Assembly (NCBI GenBank): GCA_036426205.1
Contig: CM071567.1
Coordinates: 294,927,698 to 294,991,697 of the forward strand
Direction of reading: 5' to 3'
Source of the DNA: Ascaphus truei
Lineage: Eukaryota > Chordata > Amphibia > Anura > Ascaphidae
Length of the DNA: 64,000 bases
Shown here: positions 19,061 through 30,480 of the stretch, one piece after another
Position numbering within the stretch: the stretch's first letter is position 1
How the letters are laid out: every line of letters begins with the position of its first letter
Position numbers and translations under genes: made by a program
Notes under the pieces: generated by a model
Told to the model about the DNA's origin: nothing
Database searches by the model: none
Seen by the model: the letters and a program-made list of their open reading frames with translations, nothing else

Positions 19061-19169
19061 CTCATTTGCATGTCTTAGACAGGTCTCAAACCCCGCCTTT
19101 CACCATTATCACCCAGCACACAGCACTTCCACTGCAGCAAGGGATTCTGGGAAATGACATGCAAATGAG
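19061..19169. repeat. 109-bp foldback element with octamer-bearing ends
   Basis: Perfect 14-bp inverted ends: CTCATTTGCATGTC (19061-19074) and GACATGCAAATGAG (19156-19169). Each contains the octamer ATTTGCAT/ATGCAAAT bound by POU proteins. The interior includes CCCGCCTTTCACCATTATCA. No clear target-site duplication. Could be a MITE or a palindromic part of a larger repeat. Confidence 0.65.
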
Positions 19170-19199
19170 CACACAGTGCCACCTTTTATACCTATATAT

Positions 19200-20608
19200 A
19201 TATATATAAAACGGAAATAGCCGTGTTAGTCCAGTTGCGATAGTGCAGAATAAATTAATTCTTCAGTATTAGGTGATACCTTTTTTATTTGGACTAACAA
19301 TTTATGTCATAGGACAAGCTTTCGAGAGTTCTCTTCCTCAGATCAGCAATAGTGATTAACAACAAAATCTATTGCTAAAACAGTGTAGAAAAAAACCCCA
19401 GATATGTACTGTAGATAAGGTGGGCTGTTAAAAGTGTTAGAAGCCATTGGAGGGTGACAAGGAATGGTATGGAGGGGGGGGGGAGGAGATGCTGGGGGGG
19501 AAGTGTGGATAAGAATATAGGCAGGCAGGATAATTACTGTACAAACAAGTTTGATAGGGTGTGAGAAACCCCATATCCACATTAAGTCCTTTTGTTTTGG
19601 TGTCAAAGAGTCATATCATTCTAAATTCAAATGTTTTCCGTTCTTGGGTGCGTTTAAACATTCCATTGAGGATTTAGATTTTTAAATCATTTATGGAATG
19701 ATCTGGTTGTGAGAAATGATGTCCCACAGGTGAGCTGTATCTTCCTTCTTCGTGATGGAGTATGGAGTGTCTTTGCATATTCAATCTGCCTTGTAGTTTT
19801 TGGCTAGTCTCCCCAATGTAGCAACCTTGGTCACATTTGTTGCACTGAATCATATACACCACGTTACTGGATGTGCAGCTGTATGATCCTTTAACATTGA
19901 GTGTTCCATGGTTGTGTCTGGCTGTGGGATTTTGGCATATATGTTTGCAGAGTTTGCAGCATTTGTTGTTGCACGGTTTTGTGCCATTATCAGTGTCTTT
20001 AAGTTCGTTGTGAAGTTTTCTGCTGACTAATTTCTGTTTGGGGTTTGGTGGTTGCCGGAACGCAAGAATGGGAGGTTTGGGAAAGATTTATTTTAATGCC
20101 ACATCCTCTACCAGCATGGGTTGCAGATTTCTGTTTATTTTTCGTATACCCTCTAGGGTGGGGTTGTATGTGGCCACTAGTGGTAGGTTCTTTCTGTCTG
20201 TATTGTAGCAGGTGTTCTCGTGGGGCTTTTAGTGCAGATGTAATAGTTTTGGCAATGGTTTTAGGTTTGTATCCCTTCTGTCTGAATGATTCGGTCAGGA
20301 TTGTGAGATGCCAGTTTCTGTCTTCAGTGTCAGAGCATATGTGGTGGTATCTTATAGCCTGGCTGTGTATGATACCTTGTTTGGTGTGAGTGGGATGGAA
20401 GCTGGAGTTTTGAGGTAACTGCATCTCTCTGTTGGTTTCTTGTAAACAGATGTGTGTAGTTTGCCATTTTTCAGTGTTACTGTTGTATCAAGAAAGTTTA
20501 CAAGTTTTGCCGAATAATCCATTTTGAGTTTAGTTGATGGATGGAATGAGTTCAGGGACTCATGGAATTGTTTTAGGTTTCCTTCACCCTCTGTCCATAT
20601 TACAAACA
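19200..20608 (-). pseudogene. Penelope-like element, 3' part (RT end, linker, GIY-YIG, 3' end)
   Basis: Minus strand from 20608: IWTEGEGNLKQFHESLNSFH (just after RT motif C), SAKLVNFLDTTVTLKNGKLH, then a frameshifted linker (YNPTLEGIRKI...NLQPMLVEDVALK). The endonuclease at 19862-19674 reads MVYMIQCNKCDQGCYIGETS, QKLQGRLNMQRHSI, and the C-terminus near 19560-19600 reads RMI.LFDTKTKGLNVDMGFL. The 3' end carries a hammerhead-like motif (19313-19344) and the tail GGACTAACACGGCTATTTCC. Its 5' half lies inverted at 20612-21005. Confidence 0.85.
19313..19344 (-). ncRNA. Hammerhead-like motif with minimal stem II
   Basis: Minus strand: stem I GAU, intact core CUGAGGA, one unpaired A, stem II GAGA/UCUC with a two-base loop, GAAA, self-complementary AGCU as stem III, U17, stem I partner GUC (one U-G). 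It belongs to the group with GAAAGCTTGT next to AATAAAA and GGTATCACC, a sequence type common in PLE ends of vertebrates. Confidence 0.65.
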
Positions 20609-20611
20609 GGA

Positions 20612-21005
20612 TGTAGAATCCCTTTATAGCAACATCCCCCACAAGGATGGTATTGAGGCAAGCCTGAAATTCCTTACAACATCTCCCCTGGATCAGAAAT
20701 ACAGCGCTGATGTAATAACCAAACTGATAGAATACATCCTCACACACAACTACTTCAGCTTTAACAAGGAAATATACCTACAACTAATGGGGACTGCAAT
20801 GGGTACCAAGATGGCACCACAATATGCCAATCTTTTCATGGCAAATCTGGAACAAAGCTTCCTAACTACACTATCCTACAAACCCTACAAACACTACAGA
20901 TACATTGATGACCTGTTTATAATATGGACAGAGGGTGAAGGAAACCTAAAACAATTCCACGAGACCCTGAACTCATTCCATCCATCAATTAAACTCAAAA
21001 TGGAT
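20612..21005 (+). pseudogene. Penelope-like element RT palm, inverted 5' part
   Basis: Plus strand, open from 20612: QDVESLYSNIPHKDGIEASL contains RT motif A (catalytic Asp in DV.SLY.NIPH). Then come IEYILTHNYFSFNKEIYLQL, MGTAMGTKMAPQYANLFMAN (motif B) and YRYIDDLFIIWTEGE (motif C, about 20903-20950), ending at KLKMDF near 21005. About 80 bases after motif C are present in both this arm and the minus-strand arm. The 5' end of the element is absent. Confidence 0.88.
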
Positions 21006-21905
21006 TTTGTGTACATATTTTATTTATTAGTTTTCACTGTCTTGTACGATAACACTTTGGTGTTATTTTAGTGTGCCACATCTTGCTTTCATTTATATGC
21101 TACAGCATGCCTCTCATCACCCTGCATCAACCTTTGCATATGGTTGTTTATATATGCCATTGTTTTGTGTTTTGTGTACTTTAGGGGCATTTGGTCCCAG
21201 GCATGTATAGGCTATTTCTAAGCCTGGCATCAGTTTCATCCTGGCATAGACCGGTTTTTCCATCAGTCCGGCTATTTATATATGCATTTAATGCTAGCTA
21301 GTGCACAACGGCGGTAAGGCGCATGCGCAGTTACACTTTCCTGATGCAGATTGGCACTCCTTCAGCCCCGTTACTTATTTTGTGCAAGCAGGACATAGCG
21401 GAGGTCGGCGCATGCGCAATTTGGCTATATTGAGTATTTAATGCGTTCCACTTCGCACATGCGCTTTTTCTGATAACGCGACACGCGCCGTTGGGTCCCG
21501 CTCCTTACTAGTGCTCTGCGCATGCGCATTAGCTGCGTTCCACTACACGGGCAGCTCCCTGCGTTTCAGGCAACGCTGGTTTCGTCACAGGTATGAGAGA
21601 AGTCAGCATTGTGTATGTTATGTATCATTGAATTATTGTGTTGTTTTGCACCTGTATGTTATAGGTTTTTTAGGGTATTTATATGTGTTCATGTTCACTC
21701 TGTAGTCACATCACCTTGAGAAAGTCCCGCTTGTGGACCGAAACGTCGGTATGGTGTCTTGTTAACTGCAATATATATTTTTGACCACCTATTGGAGTGC
21801 TGCCTGTGATTTCGTCTCACCACGGTATCATGTTGCCTATTATACTATATAGGATTTGCACCCGCTTCATTGACTATTCTGACAGAGTGCCTACTGTTCC
21901 TTGTT
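21006..21905 (+). mobile_element. PLE terminal region (pLTR-like) with NRF1-like palindromes
   Basis: Non-coding. Three GCGCATGCGCA palindromes (21319-21329, 21408-21418, 21518-21528) precede a hammerhead-like motif at 21713-21750. The end (GGAGTGCTGCCTGTGATTTC) resembles the plus-oriented end at 6700-6740. Confidence 0.6.
21713..21750 (+). ncRNA. Hammerhead-like motif with U3-A8 core
   Basis: Stem I ACC (21713-21715), core UUGAGAA (21716-21722; C3 to U, G8 to A), stem II GUCC/GGAC next to an A-C mismatch, loop CGCUUGU, GAAA (21740-21743), stem III AC/GU, C17, stem I partner GGU (21748-21750). Confidence 0.65.
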
Positions 21906-21908
21906 GTA

Positions 21909-21940
<32 letters not shown>
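21909..21940. repeat. (TA)n microsatellite
   Basis: About 16 TA units closing the PLE terminal region. Confidence 0.95.
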
Positions 21941-21944
<4 letters not shown>

Positions 21945-23952
21945 CGTGTGTGTGTATAATAATACATTGTCTAATTTGCATTATATTCATGTAATAGGCA
22001 AAATAAATTCTAAGAATGAGAGATATTTATCACTAGAAGTCCAAGGGCATACATTGTTCCATTTTCCTAGTTTGTAATTTTCTGACATTTATAACCCTTA
22101 TTATTGGCTTAACTTGCAAGTCAATGGAAATCCAGCGCTTATGAAATGTGCCCAGCTTTGTGTAAAATACAATTAAACATTTGCAAGAGGAATTCAATGC
22201 ATTCCTTTTTGTTAAAAAAAAAATGTTGAACTTTTGGCAAATTGCTGAAGACATACAGTATACGAATGTAACGAAAATAGCTGACACTGCACATGGGAGG
22301 TTCTGCAAGGGTCAGAGGAACTTTGGAGAATACCTCCGAATAAGTAATAAAAGGGGAATTTAGGTATCCAATTGTTGAAAAAATTAAGGCGTCTAAAATA
22401 TACAAAATGTACGTTATTTTTCAGCTCCACAGAAGAGCCAGTGAACTAAGGCAGAAAACGCAAGAATAGAAATTGGCGAACTTGGCAAAATTAAATTCTT
22501 GAATAGTTACAGTATATTTATACTGTAGTTCTAGTTTATAGTTATATACAGTATACTGTAAGTTATAGTTATATCGAACATTTAAAACAAAATGTTCTAA
22601 TGAAATTGTCAATTTTTAGCTAGAGCTCTCTCTCTCTCTTTCTTTCTTTCTTTCCCCTATTTAAGGCTGAAGTCCCCCTGAATAAAATTTGACACATTTG
22701 TTCAAAATGTTGAATTTTGTTTGTACTTGTCAATTACGCCCAAACTGTTTTGGGCTAAAGCGTTCTAGCAAACTTTTCCTTAACTTTTTTGAAAGTGCGA
22801 GCAAGACATACTGTAGGTGAGGCAATCTTTTTTTTTCAATTAACACATGCTACAGGATTTATATTCAGGATTTACACTAACAATATTATGTTTCTATCAA
22901 AATAAAGGTGACAAATAATACTGTATGGAATCCAAACAACATTCTGTGTGGTGCTCAGAACAAGAAAACAGACATCAGTGTGAAATATCAAAGTTCCAAT
23001 AAGAATACCCTTAAGGTATCAAACACCTAATGTATGAGGTATGAGCAGGTAGGTACTGAATAAACACTTGTCTGGAAACCTCACGAGTCACTGCAGTAAA
23101 GTTTTATCATATCCAATGTCCCGAAACAAAAGTGCATGCAATTAGACCATACATTCCTTCAGCCATCTTGAGGTGTAGGGGATGCTGTATAATCATAATT
23201 GGACTCGCGTCAAAATTGCAGCATCCTGATTTCACCCCGTTTGTCCGAGGGGCACTGGTAGTGCTCCGTTTTTCTCCAATTTTTCTGACATACGATACGA
23301 ACTATTAGTGTACAGAATGTCACTGAAGATGCGTACAATGCCAGGTGAGCCTAATAGGCACACCAAGAAACAAAACCTAAACAAAATACAACTCTTTTAT
23401 AACCATAAGATTTCTTTATTTTTGGTAATCTTATTTTTATTCTATCTCATGCATTTATGCTGTGCTGTAACACCAACATGGCTGCATGTTAATTAGGCAG
23501 AATAAGTATTACCGAAGGATATGCTAAAATCCTCTCTGGTACTCATTGACCCCCTTGCTTATTCCCAAGAATTCATTCTGGCAATGGACAATGGTTTGCT
23601 TCAATCAGAATACCTTTAACTAGGTGAGCTGTCATTACTAGACTGGGAAAAAAAGTACAGTATCATTCACTTATTTATTTTTATTGGCCTGAGTCTGCAC
23701 TGCAGTTGTGAATATTTAATCTTTGAGGGTGTGTATTTCCTTTCGATTTACATTCCCTATTCAATGGTGAAAAGCGGAATACGAACACTAATAAATGGAA
23801 GTTAGTCCATCATTTACTGTGTTTTCTGGCTTCTTACCTCATCAGCTTCTCCAGTGTTTGAGTAACCTAGAAGATGACATAAACATTGTTTCATTATCGT
23901 GGTCAATTTATGAATGTACATTTCACATGAAATCTATTATGTGTTATTTTAT
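21941..23952. other. AT-rich non-coding DNA
   Basis: Only short chance frames. A CT/TTTC-rich tract lies at 22623-22655. No TE protein, TIR or LTR was seen. Confidence 0.5.
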
Positions 23953-23956
23953 ATTG

Positions 23957-25054
23957 TGTAGCCAGGTTCCCCCCCCCCCCCTTGCACTTACAGCCATTTG
24001 CCGGGAACACGTGTGGGCCGTTGCTAAGGCCGCGGTCGCGTTTTTAAGGCCCCGGCGGCTCGAAGTGCAGGGCGCCGCCATCATTGCTCGGCAGAGTCGC
24101 GCATGCGCAGGAGACGCACGCAAGGAGCAGCCAAACTGTAGAGGGCTCACAGTAAGGGACTACATCTCCCATGAGTCTCAGGAGCGCCCCACGTGACGCC
24201 AGGGAGCCAATAGGGCTGCAGCATCTCCCTGCAAGGGAATTAGATACATTTCGTTGGCTTGTAATACGCAGTTCAGTTGGCGTCGGGAGCAGCTAAGGGA
24301 AGGAGGTAGGGTGCAGGAGTCAGTGACTCTCTGCACTAGGCCAGCAGCCCCTTAGGCCCCAGATAGCCCTAAGTCACTACCGCTGAGTATTGTAGGGACC
24401 GACCCCAGTCAGGGACATTGCCCCTTACTATACAGAAAGTCCATAAGAGACACAGCCGACGCTGCGTGTACAGCCAGAGGTTTGGGCCTATACCTCTGCT
24501 GTCGTTGCAGAGGCCTTTCGGGTGGGATCGCCCCGGATGGTGGTTTCGGTGTTCTCCCGTCCACCGATCCTTTGTGAAGTTCCGTTGCAGGAGTGCTCGG
24601 AAGGTAACTCTGGTCAGCAAGTGCACCAACGAGATTTCTTATTATTGTTACGGGACTAGTGACTGCGCAGTAATATATGTTTTCTCCCTCAAAGGGTGCA
24701 GACAGATTGTGTGGGGTTATGGACACGGGGTGGGATCACCCGGTGTAAGGGAAAGCGTTTTGCCAAACGCAGTCTTCAGTGTCCCCTCAAGGGAGGGACA
24801 CCTGTTAATTGTTGTTAACCATTTTATATGCAGTAAAGCCAGTTCTGTTCTGCCACTGTTTGCTTAATGTGATTATTTCCTGTGAGGGCCTTCTCCCACT
24901 CCGTTGGGATCCCTCCCAGGTGGAGGCGTTGCACCACGAGATCGTAATATATGCATGTTCCCCAGGCTCCGCAGCGGAGACTTAGGTTCCTGAGAGCCAC
25001 ACAGGTTACACAGCACGGCAGTAGCGGTAGTATTCACAGGGAAAACCCATTACA
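23957..25054 (+). repeat. Solo LTR, 1098 bp, with 4-bp target-site duplication
   Basis: Starts TGTAGCCAGG and ends AAACCCATTACA, flanked by ATTG on both sides (23953-23956 and 25055-25058). GC-rich first part with a GCGCATGCGCA palindrome (24099-24109) and a CACGTG. ATTTTATATGCAGTAAAGCC near 24820-24840 may hold the polyadenylation signal. A block near its end (GGTGGAGGCGTTGCACCACG, 24920-24940, and CTCCGCAGCGGAGACTTAGG) recurs inverted in the LTRs at 36.8 and 55.9 kb. No internal coding sequence is attached. Superfamily not certain. Confidence 0.8.
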
Positions 25055-25058
25055 ATTG

Positions 25059-25774
25059 TTACCTTTTTGTGGCTAAGAAAAGAATGTTCTTGTTGTGCAA
25101 GGTTTGTACGTTGCGGTTTTTACTATTGTATATTTCACGTTCCTTGTACTGTGCTGCGCTATAATGGCAATTTATAACTACAGTAATAAAAGTGGGCTGC
25201 TTTTCCTTATTTATCATCCCTGTCATGGAACTATCAAATCGGGAGACTGTGGGAGGAATGTGTTTGGTCCGGGAAGAAGATCAATTCTACTGGACCGTAG
25301 AGCCTGCTTCGAACTCACCTCTACAATACCGTGGTTCTTCCTACACTTGGAGATAGGCACATTTTTTCACAGGCATTTTACAGGCAGGAATATTTGCGTC
25401 GTATCTCCAATCTGGCGCACCCTCCATTTTTTTTAAACAATATTAAAAACATGCACTCACTCAAATAAAATGTTACAACAATCGATTCAACTGAATGTAC
25501 ACACATTAGATCGGTGAATGTATGATACGGATGGACTAATTGAATGTTTCATAACATTTGCTGGATTATTATGGCTTTTGCAAAAGATGAGGGGGGCAAA
25601 GCAAAGATGGGGGTGGATTTAGACCCATTCGCCAAAATTTTACCATAAGATATTCGAGTTTGAATGTTTAATCATGAATCGAATTTTGTTGAAAACACAG
25701 TGGAGAATCTGCGGATTGAATTTTGACACATTATCTCATCACTACCTACACTTGCAATTTGATCTTTCAGTCAA
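25059..25774. other. Non-coding, nothing recognised
   Basis: A 113-codon plus-strand frame (25095-25436) has no recognisable domain and no neighbouring exon signals. Confidence 0.45.
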
Positions 25775-25779
25775 CACTG

Positions 25780-26605
25780 TGTAACGGAGTGCTCACCACA
25801 AACAAGGCGTGACCGTGAGGCTGAGCTTGGGATTTGATATAACACCAACCCACAGCTTCGTGGGCGCGTCTGGCGTGTAGATTGGTCGAGGTATCCGGGT
25901 CGGGGTAGGAGAGGTCTGGATGGTCAGTAATACTTGCCGAGGTCAATGTTGTAGATTAGCAGATCGTAGGAGGTACTTAGCCATGGTCTGGATTGGAGAG
26001 AGGCGGATCGTCAAGGTACTTTACCAAGGTCAGTATTGGAGAGGTGCAGATGGTCGTACGTAGCCGAGGTCAGGAGAACAGAAGAGCGGAGTCCGGAGGA
26101 AAAGCAAGGTCAGGAACAAGGATCTGTAAGCACGACAAGACAGTGGAGGCAAGAAAGCAGTGAACACTTCGCTCATAGGAAGGTTTATGCTCAGCCAATT
26201 TGCCAGTTTGGCAGCTGAGCATATAAATGGAGATTGTCCAATGAGAGGAGAGCATACTCAGTAGTATGCCTGGCTGTGGTTGGCTGGAGAGATTTAGCAC
26301 AGGTGTATACTCATGCAAAGGAATCAGCAACAGGTGTAATATCGGCAGAGGAGCAAGGAAGGTTCTGCACATGTGTGCGAGTGCCGCGCATAGAGGGTGC
26401 ACACTGCGTGATGGTGGCGTCACCGCGCAAGCGTGGCCTGGAGGCGGAGACGGCATTTAGTGCAGAGTGTGGTCTGCGTGTGCCCCTAGATGCAATGCTG
26501 GTATTAGCCAGCAGATGAGATGTGCTGTAGGAGGCAGGAGAATCGGAACACCCGGTTGCGGGTAGGGGTAAGCGAGGAGCGTGCCGAGGATCGCGGATCC
26601 TGACA
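25780..26605 (-). repeat. Solo LTR of the Ty3/gypsy family, with 5-bp target-site duplication
   Basis: On the minus strand it begins TGTCAGGATCCGCGATCCTC and ends GAGCACTCCGTTACA. Flanks are CACTG on both sides (25775-25779 and 26606-26610). It is homologous to the 5' LTR at 1772-2576. The minus strand has ATTTATATGCTCAGC with a TATA box near 26220, followed about 30 bases later by GGCTGAGCATAAACC, the presumed transcript start. Alternating CTGACC/CTTGACC strings follow, as in the other copy. Confidence 0.9.
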
Positions 26606-26610
26606 CACTG

Positions 26611-27574
26611 GTAGGTATGGGAACTTGAGAGTAAGATAAGCAGGTTACGATGACCCTAATAAAGAGAAGATAACATTCTTGAATAAAAACGGGCACTAGA
26701 GAGAAGAAACAAACTAGGGAAAGCAAAGAAGAGAGACTAATGGGGGGGGGGGGGGGAAACCAGAGGAATAAGTTTCAGATGACCAAAGAAATGTAGGTCG
26801 GCATTAATCAAATGCAGAGCATACTGAGAGACACACACTGACATACATTTCACAGATCCAGTACATTCTAAGCCCAGATATTGGATGCAAGGGGCACATA
26901 AATATCAAAGTGGTAACTATATATAATTTATGTTTTACGCCAGTTTTATAGCAGTGCAATAACACTGTTCGATGAAACAAAGAAAAAGAGAGTATAACAT
27001 ATGATTAATTTTAGCACTGGCGAAAAATATTACAATAAAATGTTTGATGATTTTTCACGTCTGTATTTTTACTTTGTAATTTTGCTATTATATTGAGCAA
27101 GTTATTTTAGTGGTGCATTTACCGCTCAAAGCATCTCAAACTATTAGATTGGAGAATTTGTCTGGTATCTTTACAATGAATTCATGTTTTTGGAAAACGT
27201 TGTTGACATTCTGATTCTGCACCTTCCTCCCGGTCTCTGACCATTGTATCCCTGATGCCAGTCATGCAAACTTTGGCTGTCTTATGATTACATTATCAGT
27301 GCTAGCAGACCAGCTGATCACTAAAGTAATGGGGTCAAAATGGAAATAAAATAATTTTTAAAGCTTAAGTGATATTTTGTCTCATTAAAATAATACAAAA
27401 TATACTTCTGTCAACTGGATTAAAACCAGCAATTACTGTTGCTAATGTGCTTGAGTGTGTCAAAAATCATATGGGGCTCATCAAGGTCTTGATGAAAAGT
27501 TTTATAATGTGTATGCAGCATTCATCTTTCCATAGTTTTCAAAGTTGCTTTGCTGCTTGGTCTCTGCTAAAAAA
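26611..27574. other. Non-coding; poly-G tract and AT-rich DNA
   Basis: Poly-G at 26742-26757. The rest has no recognisable feature. Confidence 0.5.
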
Positions 27575-27941
27575 GGCTGCGGTCCCAGTGTGCACTGTAG
27601 CACGCGTGCCCGGCGGGGGGCGGCACGTGCACAGAGCTTCCCCGCGATCTGCGGTCTGGGACAAGACTGCAGAGTTTGCAACGGGTGGGGGGGGAGGCAT
27701 GGCTGGGGTTTTCAAAGGGCGTGGCCAGGACCTCACGCGGCTGGTTCACCCTCATTATCTGAACCGCTGGCGGGGACGCGGCTACCCCTCCGTCGCAACT
27801 TCTAAATTCAATTTCAATGTCTTTGGGAAAAATGGTAGTACAGCGTGAAGGTATGTACTGGGCCCAGCCCCATAGAGGGGTGGTGTTTCTTCGCCCAGCG
27901 CATGCCGAGGCATGCGCTGTAGAAGGCACTGGGGCCGCGGC
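27575..27941. mobile_element. Non-autonomous DNA transposon with imperfect TIRs
   Basis: The left end is GGCTGCGGTCCCAGTG...CTGTAGCACGCGTGCC. The reverse complement of the right end is AGCCGCGGCCCCAGTG...CTACAGCGCATGCC. They agree at roughly three quarters of 38 positions. GC-rich inside an AT-rich neighbourhood. The right flank is TTAA and the left is CTAA. A TAA duplication is possible but not convincing, so the superfamily is open. Confidence 0.55.
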
Positions 27942-28971
27942 TTAATAGTGCAACCACTGGAAGTGATAGCAAGAACGACCCCAAAAAACACTTCACTCCA
28001 TCCAGAAGATTTTCCAAAAGGACAATCATCTATTACACACTGCACTATGCAAACTAAAGACTGAGATACTGATGTTTGTAGTCAATGGGAAGTTTTGTTG
28101 TAGGTTGTGGTATCTTTTATGGGACCATCTTCTTAGCATAGAATTCTTCATTTGAGGTCCATTAAATCTGGCCAACTAATGTGACGTCATTACCTGCCGT
28201 AATTAGATAACAGATGTTAGTTTTCCTCCATGTAACAGGTATCACCAAAGCTAAATATATGCAAAAACAACATTCGTAGTTGGCTCATTAGCATATTCTT
28301 AAAGCAATGCCAAGTTAGAACTGCGTTGCATTAGCTTTAAAAAACGTGGCAATAAGCATGTCTTATCCAAATATGGTGTTACTTCTATCAGGGACCTGGA
28401 TTGTTGTTTAATTAAAGTAAAAACAGGGAAGGCAGGAGAGAAAAAGAACTCGGTAAATAAAAATAGAATAGTTAAATTATACTTAACTGAGGTTTTACAC
28501 TCATACAGACCCTGTACAAGACCTATTTCAGAGTCTGATGTGAGTAACACCGCCTTTAGCTCTGACCTAACTAACGTAACGTTAAATCCCTACGTTAACT
28601 TTAACAGAGCTCTGAGGATAAGCGCTGTAAGGCTAAGTCCCTGGTGGTGACGGAGGTGTGTGTGGCGGCATGCGTGCCACACACTAGACACTAACCTCAA
28701 TCAGGCAGGCCCCAGTGTGTTCTGCTGCTTGACCACGAATCGCGGTGGCGCATCAGCCAGCAGGGAAGACAAGAAATGTGTCTTCCCGTACGGCGACGCG
28801 GTTACGTGGTGTGCTGAGCGCCAATAACAGGGCAGATAGTTTGGAGCAATGGGAGTGCAGTTAGTGTAGACCAATGGCAGTGTAGTTATTTCAAAACAAT
28901 GAGAGGCAAAATCTCGGGTTGTAGTAATATAGTTCTTTGTGCTCCAACCCTGCAGCTTGTGCTTTGCTTGC
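27942..28971. other. Non-coding; GC-rich block at 28615-28810
   Basis: The block contains a hairpin (GTGTGTGGCGGCATGCGTGC / CACACAC, about 28660-28685) and resembles the style of the GC-rich blocks at 27.6 and 32.4 kb, but no TIR pair was found. Confidence 0.4.
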
Positions 28972-29700
28972 TGTCACGGCAGGCCAGGTTTATTAACATC
29001 TTTTTATACCGGGATAATTGATTGAGCAAAGCAAGGTGGTAAAATACATTTTAATTATTTCAGGAAAAGACATACACACAATGTAACACAATTTGCACGG
29101 TTAACACACTTATTGGGAAGGGGGCTAACAAATAAACCTGTCCTTTAAACGAAATTCACAAAAATGACTTCTGTAGGAGCCCTTTCCAATGGCTTGTAGG
29201 TACTCACGAAAGTCCTGGAACTGATTTCGGCATGCAATGCCAGACACGACCGCTACGTTCTTCAGAAGTGGGACTTAGAAGAATTCTTGAGTCAAAATCT
29301 TTGAAGCCGGCTCGCGTCTATTCTGTACAGAGCATCTTTGAATTTGCCACTGATGGTTTGGCGCTTGGAATCTGCGCTCTCCATTGGCTGCAAGGTTTCT
29401 TATGGGTTTCAGGGTCCCATTCACAAACCTCTACAGCCTATCAGAGCGTGGGAATTCTCCTGCCAGTCAATCACCGATTTGTCGGTATTGTAAAACCAGG
29501 TGGGTACCTTTTCTCATTCTGCAAAGGGGGATGCGCCTACCGGGCACCTCTGCCTCTTTGCATACTGAGCCCACCTGCTGTCCAGGCTCCGAAGATGCCG
29601 ATCGCGGCAGCAGTCAGGCTTGTATCGGTGGTTGTGTTCCCTTCACAATTTGACCCGCCTCGGTCTATCTCGGCTACACCTACCAATTGAATTTACGATA
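28972..29700 (-). repeat. Possible LTR-like repeat, minus orientation
   Basis: The left end is TGTCACGGCAGGCC. On the minus strand this end holds GGTATAAAAAGATG (TATA-like) and AATAAACC close together before GTGACA. The region to about 29700 is GC-richer and carries a 152-codon plus-strand chance frame. The right end was not found. Confidence 0.35.
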
Positions 29701-29967
29701 GATACACTCATCTAGGCTATATAGCTATTAGATGTTGTAGCACCAATTACGGCGTGATATATGGTTAGGTTGTAGAGACTAAGAGGCATTTTGTTTGATG
29801 TGGAAGGCTAATTAACAGTGTAAATATGTATATACATAGATAAGAATACTGTATATATATCATCCTACAGGGAAAAGGGAGACCAAAAAGCGCACCAGCA
29901 CAAACGGAGCAGGAAGAACCCAAGACAAAAAAATGATTAAAAGGGCACTTTAATGTGGCAAAAGACC

Positions 29968-30009
29968 CATCCAATGCATTTCGAACGTCGCAGCGTTCTT
30001 TTTCAAACG
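29968..30009 (-). ncRNA. Hammerhead-like motif with U3-A8 core, truncated stem I
   Basis: Minus strand: core UUGAAAA (30006-30000), one unpaired A, stem II GAACG/CGUUC, GAAA, palindromic AUGCAU as stem III, U17, then GGAUGGG. The 5' strand of stem I is lost at the junction with the divergent copy. Confidence 0.5.
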
Positions 30010-30019
30010 CTTTTTTTTG

Positions 30020-30061
30020 TCCCTGAGGAAGCTCCGTAATAGGAGGGAAACGCGCGTTGGA
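30020..30061 (+). ncRNA. Hammerhead-ribozyme-like motif (type I)
   Basis: Stem I UCC (30020-30022), intact core CUGAGGA (30023-30029), stem II CUCC/GGAG, GAAA (30047-30050), stem III ACGC/GCGU, U17, stem I partner GGA (30059-30061). Confidence 0.7.
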
Positions 30062-30480
30062 TGCGTGTTGATGATGTCAGCCCCTTTCATGGAGCTATTT
30101 TAATACAGTGTTTGTCAGCCTGTCACTAGATTAGCCATAAATATAAAAATCAGTGTAGTGGCTGGGTAATGATTCCTGGAGTGGTCTGTCCTGTCTAGGT
30201 GGTTATATTGCCCACATTAAGATACATGATATGAGATTAATGGCCACTACTACATTCAATACTCTATCAGGCTAAAAAGTGAAGTGTTGGGCTTGTTTGC
30301 TCACTCTGGCTGTGTGCACCTTCAGCAGCCTTTCATTCTCCAGTTTTAATGATATATTGGAGTATTTAGATATTAGAGGCTGTCTTGGTTGCACGATTCA
30401 CTTTATTTAATTTATTTTTAATAGTTATCACATTTTCATTGGTAATATATGTTTTAAGTATATGACATTAAAGGTTAAAT

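Larger units (their letters stand above)
29860..30480. mobile_element. Two divergent PLE terminal regions
   Basis: A minus-oriented end (AAAGCGCACCAGCACAAACG, AAGGGCACTTTAATGTGGCA) meets a plus-oriented end at about 30010. Each has its own hammerhead-like motif. The plus-oriented side continues as non-coding sequence of uncertain extent. Confidence 0.55.

Noticed and set aside
19999..20424. 141-codon minus-strand frame as a separate gene
   Set aside because: It is an out-of-frame reading of the PLE linker; the correct frame shows PLE residues interrupted by shifts.
25095..25436. Possible host exon
   Set aside because: No recognisable domain, and no matching splice-linked frames nearby.
29232..29690. 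152-codon plus-strand frame
   Set aside because: No domain, no start context, and it lies in a probable LTR on the other strand.
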